Under the pieces are notes generated by a model that did no database searches, was not told where the DNA came from, and worked only from the letters and a program-made list of their open reading frames with translations. A stretch of DNA of 64,000 nt from Lingula anatina (Eukaryota > Brachiopoda > Lingulata > Lingulida > Lingulidae): contig NW_019773513.1 in NCBI RefSeq assembly GCF_001039355.2, positions 242,448-306,447 on the forward strand. Reading direction: 5' to 3'. A program made the position numbers and the translations under genes. Every line of letters begins with the position of its first letter. The first letter of the stretch is position 1. This document shows, piece by piece, positions 11,254 through 23,437 of this stretch.

Positions 11254-11342
11254 CTGATCAGTGGATTTGACATTTCCATTCCCACCCTAACTTCCATAAA
11301 AACCGACCAAATTTAAAAGTAATGCTTGTTAAACATCATATT

Positions 11343-11495
11343 GGAGTCTCACTAAATTTTTATCAACTGACCGGCTTAAATGTCAGTCACGCCTACCAAA
11401 TCAGCCAGGGGGTAAAGATAATTACCCTCTAACAGCTTTACTGGGCGGTACAGACATTTAAGCCGGCCAAGTTGACAGCAATTCAGTGAGGCTCC
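11343..11495. mobile_element. Fold-back MITE family M1, copy 1
   Basis: Inverted arms: GGAGTCTCAC...CCGGCTTAAATGTC on the left and GACATTTAAGCCGG...GTGAGGCTCC on the right. Related copies lie at 13,105-13,334 and 31,829-32,029. Non-coding. Confidence 0.7.
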
Positions 11496-11906
11496 CCAGG
11501 AAGATAGGTCGATCCAAATATCTGTGGGAATAGTCCCAAAGGTGCACTGTGATGCACGTTCGTCCCGTTATCTCCCGCTCTGATTGTTCATTGATTTAAC
11601 CTTTAACCAACAAATTTCGAGATATTGTAAGGGACGCAGTGGCGCCCCTTAGCATATCCCACGCCCCCTAGGATGTCGCACAACTAGACTAGAAAGATAA
11701 AATCTCAAAGTAATAATATAATGTCATATTTCAATTAGACATGAAGGCAGAGCGAGATATAAATAGGACAGGTGGTGGGTAGATGAAAGCTCTTTGGAAA
11801 TCCAAGACTCCTGTTGCTCACTTCTTCTCGAACTGTGAACATAAGATCGAACCCTACAGGGGCCACATATTACGTTTCCTATAACTTGTAGGACAGAGGA
11901 AGAACG
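11496..11906. other. 5' flank / possible promoter of copy B
   Basis: Homologous to the flank of A and C only in the last 40 bp before the ATG; further out it diverges. No clear TATA box or other promoter element could be assigned. Confidence 0.4.
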
Positions 11907-12336
11907 ATGTCAACGCCAAAAGTGAAACCACCGAAATTAAGGCAACACAGTCACCATGTGTTTTTCGCCCACCACGAGGAGGAGGACTATCTCATTACAC
12001 CCGTCATTGACGCCCTGGAAAAACTTGGCTTCACATGTAACCACTCCGGGGCCTGCATCCCCGGCGGGTGGGTCGTCGAGTTTAATCACGCGTCTATCGA
12101 GCAGGCCAAAAGGGTCGTCTTCTGCCTGAGCCGCGACTTTTGGAAAAACCTATTGTGTCTGAACCTGTTGCAGCACGCTCTGTGCGTTAGGAACCTGAAA
12201 AACCTGAGGAGTATTCAAGTGAAAAGCTGCAAAGTTCCAAAACAATGGAAAAAACACCGTGCTGATCTCGGCAATATTTACCGTGACCCTAGTACGCTGC
12301 AGAGATTAATATGGTTTTTGGCGAAGCCTAGTAAAG
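11907..12336 (+). CDS. Exon 1 of copy B: TIR domain
   Basis: An intact 430-nt TIR exon about 90% identical to copy A at the protein level. BB loop GACIPGGWVVE; the WCxxE-equivalent reads LCLNL. Donor GTACTT. Confidence 0.72.
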
Positions 12337-13104
12337 GTACTTCTTCTGCCCTTAAAAACTTCATTCCATCGTTATTCCACAGAGGTCTCTATTGTACTTT
12401 TAAAATCTAAAGACCGTATGACGTTTGCAGAATTTTAGGGGAGAGGCTAATTGGTAGAGGCATGGTTTCGCTCCTTATCTATGCATATCAACTGCCCTCC
12501 TCCCCCCCCCTCTCCCCCCCCCCCCCCCCCAATGTACTCCTGTGTCAAATCATTTTTCTTTTTGGTTTTTACATATAGAGAGCATACCATGAATTCAAAA
12601 TTATCAATAAGCTCATTAATTGGGGACAACTCTTCCAATCAATTTGATACATGAACTAGGTCATAATGATATTACTGTCAAAGCGAATTATTAAGGGTGT
12701 GTTATTCTGTCTCTCAGGTCCGTTGCTATGGAGACAGACCAGAAGAGCCGTGAGAAACACAGTGAAACGTGCTATCTGTAAGTGTGATAAACAAAATTTA
12801 TTTGCACCATCGACAATTTGCTAAAATTTTTGATAAAATTGTTTTAGTGTTACATCGTGCCTCCGGGGAGTAGCTGTTTGATTGTCACTGTGTAATTTCT
12901 CTGTGAAACTCGAGGGATTACAAGCACCAGCATGACGAACGTGTTTATCGTCAAGGCGTTTTTTTTTTTCAGTAAAACCCTAAAATATTGTTTGTCAAAG
13001 CCGACCCAATTTCTGTCTTCTAACTTGCTATAAGAGATGCTGGTCTGGCGATCAGATTATGTAGTGTAATTCCCTTGTCTGGATACATGAACACATAAGG
13101 ACCA

Positions 13105-13334
13105 TTCCCACAGACAATTGGATCGATCTATCTCCCTCGGGAGTCTCACTTAATTGCTATCAACTTAACCGGCTTGTCTGTCACGCCTAGTAAAGCTGTT
13201 AGGGGGTATTTATCTTTACTCCCTACCTGATACGGTAGGCGTGACAGACATTTAAGCCGGTTAAGTTGACAGCATTTAAGCTAGACTCCCCATGGAGAAA
13301 GACCGATCCAGATGGATCGATCTAGGCATGGGAA
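13105..13334. mobile_element. Fold-back MITE family M1, copy 2 (most complete)
   Basis: About 230 bp, from TTCCCA to TGGGAA. The arms carry GGATCGATCTATCTCC, GGGAGTCT and CAACTTAACCGGCTT on the left with inverted counterparts on the right. Lies in intron 2 of copy B. Confidence 0.75.
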
Positions 13335-13627
13335 CCCAGTCCTAAGCTCCTTAAATTCTGCCGAAATTAAAAACAGCTTTTTCAATCCAGTGCATTTTCT
13401 ATGGTAAACTGGCGTAAAGTCACATCATTTCGATTCAATTCATTTTTTTAAATATTATTCTTGTTTTCATATTGAGAATATATTACAGTATAATTCAGCC
13501 CGGAGGGTTAACTCTTTCATTGATTAGTTTTATGAATATACACGTACAGTTTTTCAATATATTGATATTCTTTGAAGCAAAAAGATTGTAAAACTTAAAA
13601 GTGTTAGGTCTGTTTATAAAATAATCA

Positions 13628-16202
13628 CCCAGCGGGCAAATTATGATGTTTTAACGTTGAAACAACGTTGAACCATATCGTTGAAAAGACGTTGGATAAA
13701 CGTTGGATTTGAAAGTTGGATCAACGTCCGATAACAACATTGTATCAACTCCAGTTGTTAAACAACATTCTTGCATGTAAAGACATTAAAATGACCTGAA
13801 ATGTTTTTATTTTTGGTACAAAACACAGGTACACAATTATAACGAACACTGTAAAAACATCCAAGTGCCTGCTTTGTCCCATTTTTTCAACGCGTTTAGC
13901 TCCTTAGCATGTTTGCACCTAAGCATGGCACACTCTTTTAGCCTGGATGTGTTTAGCAGTGGGATGGCTAAATAAATATATGTAGGGTGTATATGTATGG
14001 CCTTTAAGTTAGGATTTCCAAGGTTTAGTTATATACAGACTTGACATTTAATATGAAGTATTTTTCTCGAAATAATTTTTTATCATTTTTTCCTATTTTG
14101 CTTACTGATAAATGAAAATAAGGATTAAAATCGTGTTTTAATAACTTTAAATTATCTCTTTGATGTCATTGTGACATCAGTTCATTAATGGAATTCGCCA
14201 GAGAAGCAAACAAAAACACATTGCCTACTCTATGTCATACAACAACCATTAAAATAGACATTTTGGATCTCCATATTTTACAAATTATCGTCTGTAAAAG
14301 GGTAATACGGTCCACAAAAGACCCCCATGTCAGTTGCTAGTCACAGTAATGGTCGCTGTAAGGCCTGGTCTCTTCGTGGCTGTTGCCAGCGCTCTCAAAC
14401 GGCAAGGCATTTCTTGGGGTTAGGTTTTTAGAGTTCAATCTGGAATAGCATTCCAGGCAACGGTCTAAAATTGTCCAATCTGGTCCAGTTTTGTTGTAGG
14501 ACATGTAGGCAGTTGATTGGTGAGTAATGGTCTACCGAAACATTGTCTATGTGGTTCAAATGTGGCGATTTTGATGACCAGGGTAGCTGCTCATTCCCTT
14601 GGTTCTGTAAGTTATCTGCTATTAAAAGTGCTCTGTGTGAACCTGCAACCTCATCGTGCAACCTAGAATTGTTCCTAAGGTGCCACCTATCAAATGATAG
14701 ACAAGTGGTTCCGAGATTATTCCTTTATTTGACCTGGTTCAGGTTTTCGTCGATGACTGCCAATGGTGTTTTGGCACCAATGTGGAATCTACTCCAAATA
14801 CTGACGCTGTCAATCACCCTTGTCACTTTAGACCCGGCATATGCTTCGTCGTAGGCCTCTTCTGGATATCTGTAAACTCTGTTTTGACTAATTGGGCGGT
14901 ACAGGTGAAATCTGACCTCAATAAAGAAAGCCACGCAGTTTCATTGTTCTACCCAGAATCGTTCATGGCCCCCAATTCATTAGAGAAACAGACGACGATG
15001 TTTTGCTGTATACAGTGGGTACCTCGGAGGTCATTTGGTGTTCTTACCTGCTAAAACCAGTTTGGTGTTCGCTAAGGGCTTTAAAAAACGCATTTTAGTG
15101 ACAATTTACCCCTCGTTCTGATCGGACTAAGTGTTTTTTGTTTAGTTGCAGCAGCATATCCCGAAAGACAGTGGGTCCTGTACCCTGTAGGTAAAATTGT
15201 GATACATTGGAGGTGACCTCTGTGTAGGTACATCAGTCTGGGCATTACTCTATAAATTTGTGGGGACCGTTCCGTTTGGCGCTATGATCTGTCTGGTTAT
15301 GTCTGTCTTTTTCGCGCCATCCTGCCTTAGATTAACAAATGTGTAATGCACTACTTGACTCATCTTACGCACTGCAAAACTGACCGCTTGCGTGCACATT
15401 TTCAAATTCTTCTATGCAGTAGTTGCCGAAATATGGATACTTTTTTGACAGAACCAAGCTTTGCCTAAGCTAAGCTTTGATCAGCCCAAAGGAACACTAC
15501 CCAATTAAATCACTGCACATTACATAATGCAGCAGCGCAACAGGCATGAAAGTCAGTTAATTGGTAGTGACACACCTGACTGCACACTTTTACATTCACA
15601 AATCTTATATGAGATTGGAGTTTTTTGAAAAAAGAACGTATTTTTACCTAGGTATACCTTCGAAACTGAAATATTCCATATTAAATGTCAAGTCTGTATG
15701 TCAAAGGCCCGGACCAAATCTAGTCCTATGCATAAAAAGCCCAGACCCCATATTTAATACGCCCTAGCTGGGCCCATTCTTTATGGTGTCTTTGCATTGT
15801 TAACAGTATAATGGACAAGTTAAATGACCAAGTTAATTGGCCAAGCTGCCAGTTTGTTTGTATGGCATGTGCAGGGGATGTCTTAGATCAAGGCACATAT
15901 TATGATCCTTTCAGGTGTGGCAAATGAAATATAGTTGTATTACCTATGATTTGTAAAATACATCTGAGGATGATACTTTTAAAGATGTTTAATGCTTAAA
16001 GAAAAGGCATGTAGATTGATTTAGTAACATTTACTAAAGAAATGTTAAATTAAAGGTGTTAAGTTGAATCAACGTCACATTATGACTGTGTTTTGAGGTG
16101 GCTGGATCAACGTTGAATTTACGTTGAATTTAGGTAGATCAACGACAATTCAACATCCCAACCTGTTTTCAACGTTGATCCAACGTCACTATGCCTGCTG
16201 GG
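13628..16202 (-). mobile_element. Tc1/mariner-like DNA transposon relic inserted in intron 2 of copy B
   Basis: Ends are inverted: CCCAGCGGGCA at 13628 and TGCCTGCTGGG at 16192-16202. Both subterminal regions (13,650-13,760; 16,060-16,190) are full of AACGTT/CAACGTTG motifs. On the minus strand a broken transposase is visible: 14,934-14,725 contains FIEVRFHLY...VYRYPEE...KTPLAVIDENLN, resembling the DESRF and TPLVVIDGNLN region of Tc1-like transposases. Next, 14,661-14,428 has SPHLNHIDNV, matching the SPDLNPIEHVWD motif with its last catalytic acid disrupted. Absent from A and C. Confidence 0.65.
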
Positions 16203-16516
16203 CAGGTACCAACCTTTTTCTATCATTTGTGAATAAATAGCAATCCATAATATAATGAAACTCATCTTACCACGTTTCAGTATTTAAAAAGGATAATTAA
16301 AAGAAGACTCGAATACAAGATTGCTTTATGGTCTCTATTCTGATTTTGAAAAATCGCCCCCTATGACATTTGACTCATGTAGACATTTTTTGTCTGAATT
16401 TTAGCCTTTCGCCTCTCTATCCTTTGTTTGCATGTTAAAACATTATTCATAAGATAGAAAATACGCCTAATGTTTAATCTTATGAGCTTGAGACATTAAA
16501 GTATTTTTGAAGTGTG

Positions 16517-16518
<2 letters not shown>

Positions 16519-16557
<39 letters not shown>
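16519..16557. repeat. Poly-T tract
   Basis: About 38 consecutive T, in intron 2 of copy B; T-runs at 28,091 and elsewhere suggest unstable length. Confidence 0.9.
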
Positions 16558-16674
16558 TAGATAAATAGGTATCAAATAAATACTGTTATATTACAATCAA
16601 TGGTGCTGTTAAGAGTGCACATAATGACATATGCTTCATAAATCTACTTCATTTTCAAAATTACACGTCTCAAG

Positions 16675-17696
16675 GCAGCAGCATGAGGAAACATGGCGCC
16701 GCCAACCAACATTCCAAAAGCATTGAAATGGCGTCCTACTCCGAGGTGGCGTAACTCAAAGTCACGTGCCCTCATCCACCATGCATATTCAGTGGCACAG
16801 TCAGGGAGATGTTTATCCACGAGCGTATTTGCGATCACGTACAGATATCATGCCCTCAACCTCAGTGTAGCCAGAGCGGACCCAGAGGAGCTCTCCGTGA
16901 CCATATCAAAACATGCCCGTTAAAAACACAGCACCAGACAACAGTGAGCAATAGACGAGAGAGTAAAGCAGAAAAGAGCTTGGTGAAGTGGATCACGTCG
17001 CTTTTCAAAGCCAAGCCAGTCAAAGAGAATGACCTGCCCTTCCAAGCCAACCAGCAGTGTCCTGATTTCGTCCCCGTAGTCTGCACCAACCCGGGATGCA
17101 AGGAGCTGGTCCTACCCAGCCAGTTGGAGAGACACCTCTCCTTGTGCAAATTTGCCACGGTCACGTGCCCGTACAAGTCTCTAGGCTGTCCCCATGATCT
17201 CCTTCATCGCTGGGAGCTGGTGGAGCACGTGGAGAGGTGTGAGTATGCCTCGTACCACTGCGTCTGTGGAGAGACGATTCTGAGGAAGAGTATTAAGATC
17301 CACGAGCCCCTTTGCCCTGCCAGGTATACCACATGTCCAGCGTGCAGTAACAGAGTGGAAAGGTACGTGGACTGCACTTGGTTCTCAAAAATCTGATGCT
17401 TTTAAAAAAATGTGTTGATCCAAGTTAAGTTTATGTTGTGTTCTGAAAGGTGGTTTTTAAATGACACGAATTGTACCCCCTTACCTTGTGAAAGTCCCAT
17501 GATCATTTCTCACATCAATATTTTTGCATTAAGGCATTGAAGACGTCTTCATCTCTATTGCAGACATGACATTCGACATCACAAACGGTTCCAGTGCCCC
17601 AAGACCCCGGTGTTTTGCGAGCACTGTTGCTCGTGGGTCACTGCAGGAAAATACCAAGAACACATACGAACTCAGCATGTAGTCTCAGAAAACAAG
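16675..17696 (+). CDS. Exons 3-4 of copy B: zinc-finger array with TAA at 16752
   Basis: Same exon lengths as copy A. All zinc-ligand Cys/His positions seen in A are kept. The single TAA is a G-to-T change relative to the GAA of A and C. The first in-frame ATG after it is at 16809, inside finger 1. Confidence 0.7.
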
Positions 17697-18339
17697 GTAA
17701 GTTTACAACGTGTAAATCAACAGAAAAGAAAAGCTTCTTAAAGGTAGAAAATAGTTCTACTTAAAGCAGTCTTCTTTGTCGATGAACAAAACAATTATTG
17801 AACAATTATTATGAAACAATCAGTTACAAAACATATAACGTTTTAACGTTCAAACATGATTTTTGTTCATGGATGTGAGTCTAAGTGCTGTGATCTTTAC
17901 TTCAGCAAGCGTGTATATTTGAAGAAGGTACCGATGTTCAATATAAAGGACCGTCTACGGGTATGTAGAGCAAGATTTTTGCTGCAATAATATTTGATAA
18001 GCTTGAAACTTATTTATTAATTATTAACCAATCGTGTAGTCTGTTCTTCATCAAACGTTTGATTCGAAATTTCCTAGTCTGACAAATGAAGACACTACAG
18101 ACAGTAAGTACTATAGGAGCATATTTGCCAAACTGATCCCTTCTTCCTTTTAGACAAAATTCACCAACTCGTCGGAAGTTTTAAGTCCGAACCTGCCACA
18201 GAGGTAAGCCTTTTCACCGACAGCGGATCGTATGTTCCCTGGTCTGAGTTGGAAGAATCTCTCAGCATTCAGACTCGGAAGAAGTCACAAACAAAACATA
18301 TAAGACGAGACAATTGGTCTGGAATGTACATTGGAACAC

Positions 18340-18800
18340 CATCAACAAAGACGGGACTGACTGAGACACCACCAGTAAAGACAGGTCACATAAGAACACC
18401 ATCAACAAAGACGGGACTGACTGGAACACCATCAGTAAAGACAGGACACATTAGAACACCATCAACAAAGACGGGACTGACTGGGACACCATCAGTAAAG
18501 ACAGGACACATTAGAACACCATCAACAAAGACGGGACTGACTGGAACACCACCAGTTAAGACAGGACACATAAGAACACCATCAACAAAGACGGGACTGA
18601 CTGGAACACCACCAGTAAAGACAGGACACATTAGAACACCATCAACAAAGACGGGACTGACTGAGACACCATCAGTAAAGACAGGACACATTAGAACACC
18701 ATCAACAAAGACGGGACTGGCTGAGACACCATCAGTAAAGATGGGACACATTAGAACACCATCAACAAAGATGGGACATACTGAGACACCATCAGTGAAG
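18340..18800 (+). repeat. Coding minisatellite, 60-nt unit x about 8 (copy B)
   Basis: The 20-residue unit HIRTPSTKTGLTGTPSVKTG is itself two related 10-residue units (TP-x-x-KTG). The DNA copies are nearly identical. Copy C has four copies of the same unit; copy A has none. Confidence 0.9.
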
Positions 18801-20417
18801 ACGGGACTTACTGAGACACCACCAGTTAGGAGAGGATCGATTGGGACACCACCGCGGCTAGTTAGTACTGAATCAACTTCGACACCAAAAGTTAAGTTTA
18901 ACACATCACCAGCAATGTTGGAACGGACTGAGACACCACCAGTAAAAAGTGAATCGACTTGCATACCACCTGAACCAATAAAACGTTCAAAGAGTGCACC
19001 GCCAGCCATGTCGGAACCGAGTGGGACATCACCAGTAACGACGGAATCGACTTGGTCAATGTTTACAACACGAATAAAACGTTTTTTCAACCCAAAGACT
19101 CTACAAGTAAGTGGAGGACCGATGGAGTTACAACCCGAATTGAGCCCAAAAGCAACATTTCACCTTGCTGTCGAGCCAAATACTGATGACACTGGGCACA
19201 TTATGTCAACTCAGTCAGGTAAAATTGGGTCAAAGGAAGATAAACGGCTTAAAAAGAACGTGGACAGCAATACAACTGAAACGAAAACAGCTACACAGCA
19301 GCTAGAAGGTATATTTAGCAAACTAAGTTAGGAAAACTTTCAACGGATGTTTTTGTTAGAAATTAAAACAAATTTGTATCTGTGGAATGAATACTATAAT
19401 ATGTATACCAAGTATTACAAGACAGCTTTATTGTCATTATTAATTAATTAATTAAAATTGATTGAATGAATGATAAAATGAGAAAGGGTCACCATCAAAA
19501 TCTAATTGATACCAAGTTATCCCATTCTCGACACAGCCATAAAAGTTAATCAGTTTGTTAGTAACTTTTTGAATTAGGCTGTAAACTAACAAACAAACAA
19601 AGGCCAAAAATGATATCCTTAGCTGAGATAAATACAGTTTTAAGTCTGGGTGTAGTGTTACAGTCTTTACGTAATCACAAATTATGACAGTGATGTGACT
19701 TAGGCTGCGCAAAAAAAAATCACGATTATTCCTTCTCTTCTCTCTTTCTAGATGGTGAGAAAATACATGACCGTGCCACCAAAGAGAATCTCCCTCAAGA
19801 TGATGGTGCACAAAGTCGTGAAAATGACAACGCAGTTCCTTTAAGGAGGCGCCGGACCGTCAGCGAAAATGCCCAGGAAAAGGATGGTAAAGACCCATTA
19901 TATTGACATGTTAACAACCGAAGTTGATCCGCGGATTAAATATTGTTGACCCATTTGAAATATTGCCGCATAATCCACGCGGGGAGTCTTTTCAGTGTCT
20001 ACTTGAAGATGATGCCACAGGCTTTAGAGTGGGATGGCCGTGTTTGATCCCCGGATTCTTTAGTCCGCGAAACAATTGGTTGTGAGAACGGTCTTAGACA
20101 CACCGTATTTTAATACATATTAAAATATGCGATTGCATGGGCTATGTAAATATTAAGTTAGTCAAATTAGTCATAATGTTCTAATCATGAGAATCCATAT
20201 ACATGTATAGTTCATGGCGGCTTGTACATGAACTATAAGCTGCAAATTTAACTGAAATTCCTTCTTGTTCAACATTAAAATTCACCGAGATAACCTTTCA
20301 CGTGGATAAATGATATGAAATATCTTGTATTTTTTCTTTTGATCTAATAATTAAGTAATGTATTTGCTTATATAAAAGCTGTCTCAGTTACTTTAGTACA
20401 CCTAATGAATTTTTCAG

Positions 20418-20854
20418 ACAAGTCAATTCGCGCCTCTGTAGAGAACTTTTTCAAGAGGAAACTAAGGGCTCAAGTGGTGGAGCTGTGCCCCTTTAATTTG
20501 GAAGACCTCGTCGATTGCCTCTTTGTTGGATGCTTGATTAGCAGAAAAGAAATGACGGGATTCAGAGACTATGCTAGAAAACTCGCCGTCTACAAACAGT
20601 CGCCGAACAACGCCCTCTATCGTGCCATTGAGGCCTGGAATAGTGGGTTATTCGGGATAATTGAAGAGGTTGCCGAGTCTTTCCATGCAGGATGCATTAC
20701 GTCAGACAAAGAATGTACATGTCTTTCTATCATCCGTGATAAGTATTACAAGTTGAAAAGGTCACGAAATGCTAAAGTAAACGGCCCTGGTGCCCATCCA
20801 TCCAACGCAATTGGTACGTTGTTTTACCTGAATTCGAAAACTAAGTTTTTTTAA
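20418..20854 (+). CDS. Exon 8 of copy B: CARD-like domain
   Basis: CARD-like helices as in copy A (VVELCPFNLEDLVDCLF, GCLISRKEM, NALYRAIEAWNSGLFGIIEE). Terminates at the same downstream stop context as A. Confidence 0.55.
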
Positions 20855-21879
20855 TTAAAAAAAAAATTTAATTAAGTTTGGGCTTGGGGTGGGTGATACA
20901 ACAGTCTAGTCCCAATACAGGCCCGTAACCAGGGGAGGTTGGGGGTTCGAAAAAAACTTTTTTGTTGGGGAAAAGTTTAACTTTGGGTAAATTTGATCTA
21001 ATTTACTAAGGTTTCGTGATAAAAGCTCCACATTTTCAGGAAAAAAAAAGAATTTTTGCAATTGCTGGCTACGAGCCTGCAATACCTCCCTCTGAGAAAA
21101 TATGTAAGTTATGGGATGACCGCTGCATCTCACACAATACACATATGACGGGTGTCAAAGACAGGCTGTCGTGTCGCGATTCCCACCAGAAGCAGATATA
21201 GTGTAGAACAATTAAAATATTGTTACAATTAAAAGGCCCCACTACTATATGTACTATATGAAGTGTATATGTAATAACGTCTTAAAAATATGTGTATTCC
21301 AAACAGTACTAAATGTCTTGTTATTGAATGTTTGAAGTGTATTAATTACTAGCAGCATTATGTATGTAAAGGTTTTTAGTGTGGATTAGCATGTCCTTAT
21401 TGTAAATTTTTGTTAGGTCATATCCTTTTTGTAAAAAATGTGCTACTGTAGAATCAATTAACCGTTGTATTTCTTTTACTTCAATATAGCTGTGAGATTA
21501 TGTTAATAAGAAAGGCTCATTTCGATAATCAGCAACGTTATTCTTCCAACATGTACAGTTACTGATTTTTAATGTTTATTTATTAATTTATAAGATTATT
21601 TTTGTAAAACTTGTTGCAATGTTTTTGTTGTTTGGTGTCTGCATGTTTGCCGACCTTAAATTCTAATCAGAAAATAATGCAGCGGGTTTGATTTTGAAGG
21701 CTGCCTTTCGTTTATTGGGGTCTCCATGAATTTTGAGAGGTACCTCTAAAGCCGATTTAGCATAACTCAAATATATCAGTTTGGATTTTCGTAATTTGTG
21801 GACGGGGTTAAAAGAAATGTTTCAAACACCGTTTTTAGTTGCACAAAGTTATCAATATCTATGATAGAATATTTCTACA

Positions 21880-22705
21880 GTCTTACAAGAGCTGTTCTGG
21901 CTACGCATCTTACAAAGAAGTTTATGTAAAAACATTGCTATTGTTTTTAAGCTTTTACAGAATATGCGCCAGGTTTCCTCGTAGAAATTATTCATCAGCG
22001 CAAACAATATAGGCCAACTAGAAACTCTTTCATTTTATACTTAACCTGTCCTAAAAAAAGAGAGACATTGTAACACATTTTATGAGGATAAGGCTTTTAC
22101 TATTCATGCCCCAACATAACGGAACTTTTTTATGTTGGAGCTGAGAGTGATGTCGACAGATTTTTGGTCTCTCTAAAAATTCATCTTTTTCAAATTTTAT
22201 TTGTGATGGTTAATGTGTTTAAACCTTTAAACTACGTTTGTGTCATTTTGTATTGTAATTTTTCACAGGTATTTGCTCTTTGTTTTCCAACGTTTTGGAA
22301 CTCTTTATATTAGACGTGACGGTGATTATGACAGATTTTAAGTCTCTAAAAATTGATCATTTTCAAAGTCTTTTAATGAGTAATGTCTATGAACCTTTAA
22401 ACTTAGTTTGTGTCATTTTGTTTTGTAATTATATTGTGTTGTGTCTTTTTTATATTGTATTGTGAGCTAAAAGTGAAAATGACAGTTTTAGTCTGTCTCT
22501 AAAAATTGATAATTATCTAAGTCTTTTTACGATTAATGTCTTTAAACGTTTGTACTTAATTTGTGCCATTTTTTGGACTGTAATTTTTAAGAATTTTATA
22601 TTATATACCGGTGACCTGCATTGACATGTATTATATTGGAATGCACTTTATAAGAAATAAATAAGATGTTTATCATTATTATTATCATTATCATTATCGT
22701 GGGAT
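21880..22705 (+). mobile_element. Degenerate LINE 3' end, copy B
   Basis: Orthologous to 7,125-8,095: same reverse-transcriptase C-terminal remnants, reiterated WN-LPLELR-like block and AATAAATAAGATG end followed by ATT/ATC repeats. Slightly shorter than in A. Confidence 0.6.
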
Positions 22706-22993
22706 AATGGCAGGATTCACATGGAGATGGTGTCATAGACACAGTTTTGACTTCATACTGACAGTGAGTTTTCTGCGTTTAGTTCTGCATTTATCTTGAA
22801 CAATAGGCAGGTGATCGAACGAAAGAACTGAGCATTTTGTAAAAAACGCTTGGTGAGAACATTATTCAATATATAAGTACTTATTTTCAATCTCTAGATT
22901 AGTGATCGATCGATTGGTTGGTTGGTCGATTCGTAGATTGATAAATTTATTTATTGATTCTTTTATTGATAAACAATTCATGAAATTTGACGT

Positions 22994-23437
22994 CTATGAA
23001 TATCCGTAGGTGCCCCCAAGTGTTTGCCGTCTTTTTAAATTGTCCGTGCTGGCCTCATAAGCAGCCCTCAGTCTAAACCGATAACCGGATGGACGCGCAC
23101 CGTTTGCGTCTTCCTCGTATTTCAAGGACCCAAGAACAATCCACTTGCTTTGTTTGGTTAAATATCTGTCTAATGAGCAAGTTGATCCTATAAATATTTC
23201 TGCTGGAATCTTCGGATTCCCTGTGTTCCCTTTGTTTTTCAACACACAAGACACGTCGAACTTGTAACCGTATAAAGTAAACACCATAGACCGGCTGTTG
23301 TTAGCGACGACAGCGTCCGACGCGTTCGCTGTGGAGTTTAGAAAGCGGAGGCTGGTGCATCCAGTTCCATTTGGGTAACACCCAATATTGGCCACTACTG
23401 TCTCATTCCGTATACTGGTTTTAGACACTTGTCTCAA
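22994..23437 (-). pseudogene. NTR-like gene fragment, truncated at both ends (copy B)
   Basis: About 135 codons match the middle of the copy-C gene (TSIRNETV... to YEASTDNLK). The 5' end stops at the same codon as in copy A. The 3' end, including the last Cys-rich part and the GPI-type tail, is replaced by intergenic DNA: the sequence jumps from TGAATATCCGTAGG (as at 8,390 in A) to the CCCAAGTGTTTGCCGTC coding segment (as at 9,616 in A), a deletion of about 1.2 kb. Non-functional. Confidence 0.75.

Larger units (their letters stand above)
11907..20854 (+). pseudogene. TIR - zinc finger - TP-repeat - CARD-like gene, copy B (one nonsense codon)
   Basis: Exons: 11907-12336, 12718-12777, 16675-17362, 17564-17696, 17906-17960, 18154-19326, 19752-19886, 20418-20854. 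Every length except the repeat exon and last exon equals copy A, and the sum (3,111 nt) is a multiple of three. One codon breaks it: TAA at 16752-16754 replaces the Glu of VAEL before the first zinc finger (codon 190). Translation would give a TIR-plus-linker fragment of 189 aa. Exon 6 ends at a weakened donor (CTAA/GTTAGG instead of CCAG/GTTAGA). The CARD-like exon and zinc fingers are otherwise well preserved, so inactivation is recent, polymorphic, or bypassed by an internal start. Intron 2 has gained a 2.6-kb transposon. The TIR again lacks the catalytic Glu. Confidence 0.7.

Noticed and set aside
14543-15054. Plus-strand ORFs inside the copy-B transposon
   Set aside because: They are antisense to the recognisable transposase remnants.
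18340-18800. Regular 60-nt repeats that might suggest a CRISPR-like array
   Set aside because: Units are contiguous, coding and without spacers, in a eukaryotic exon.
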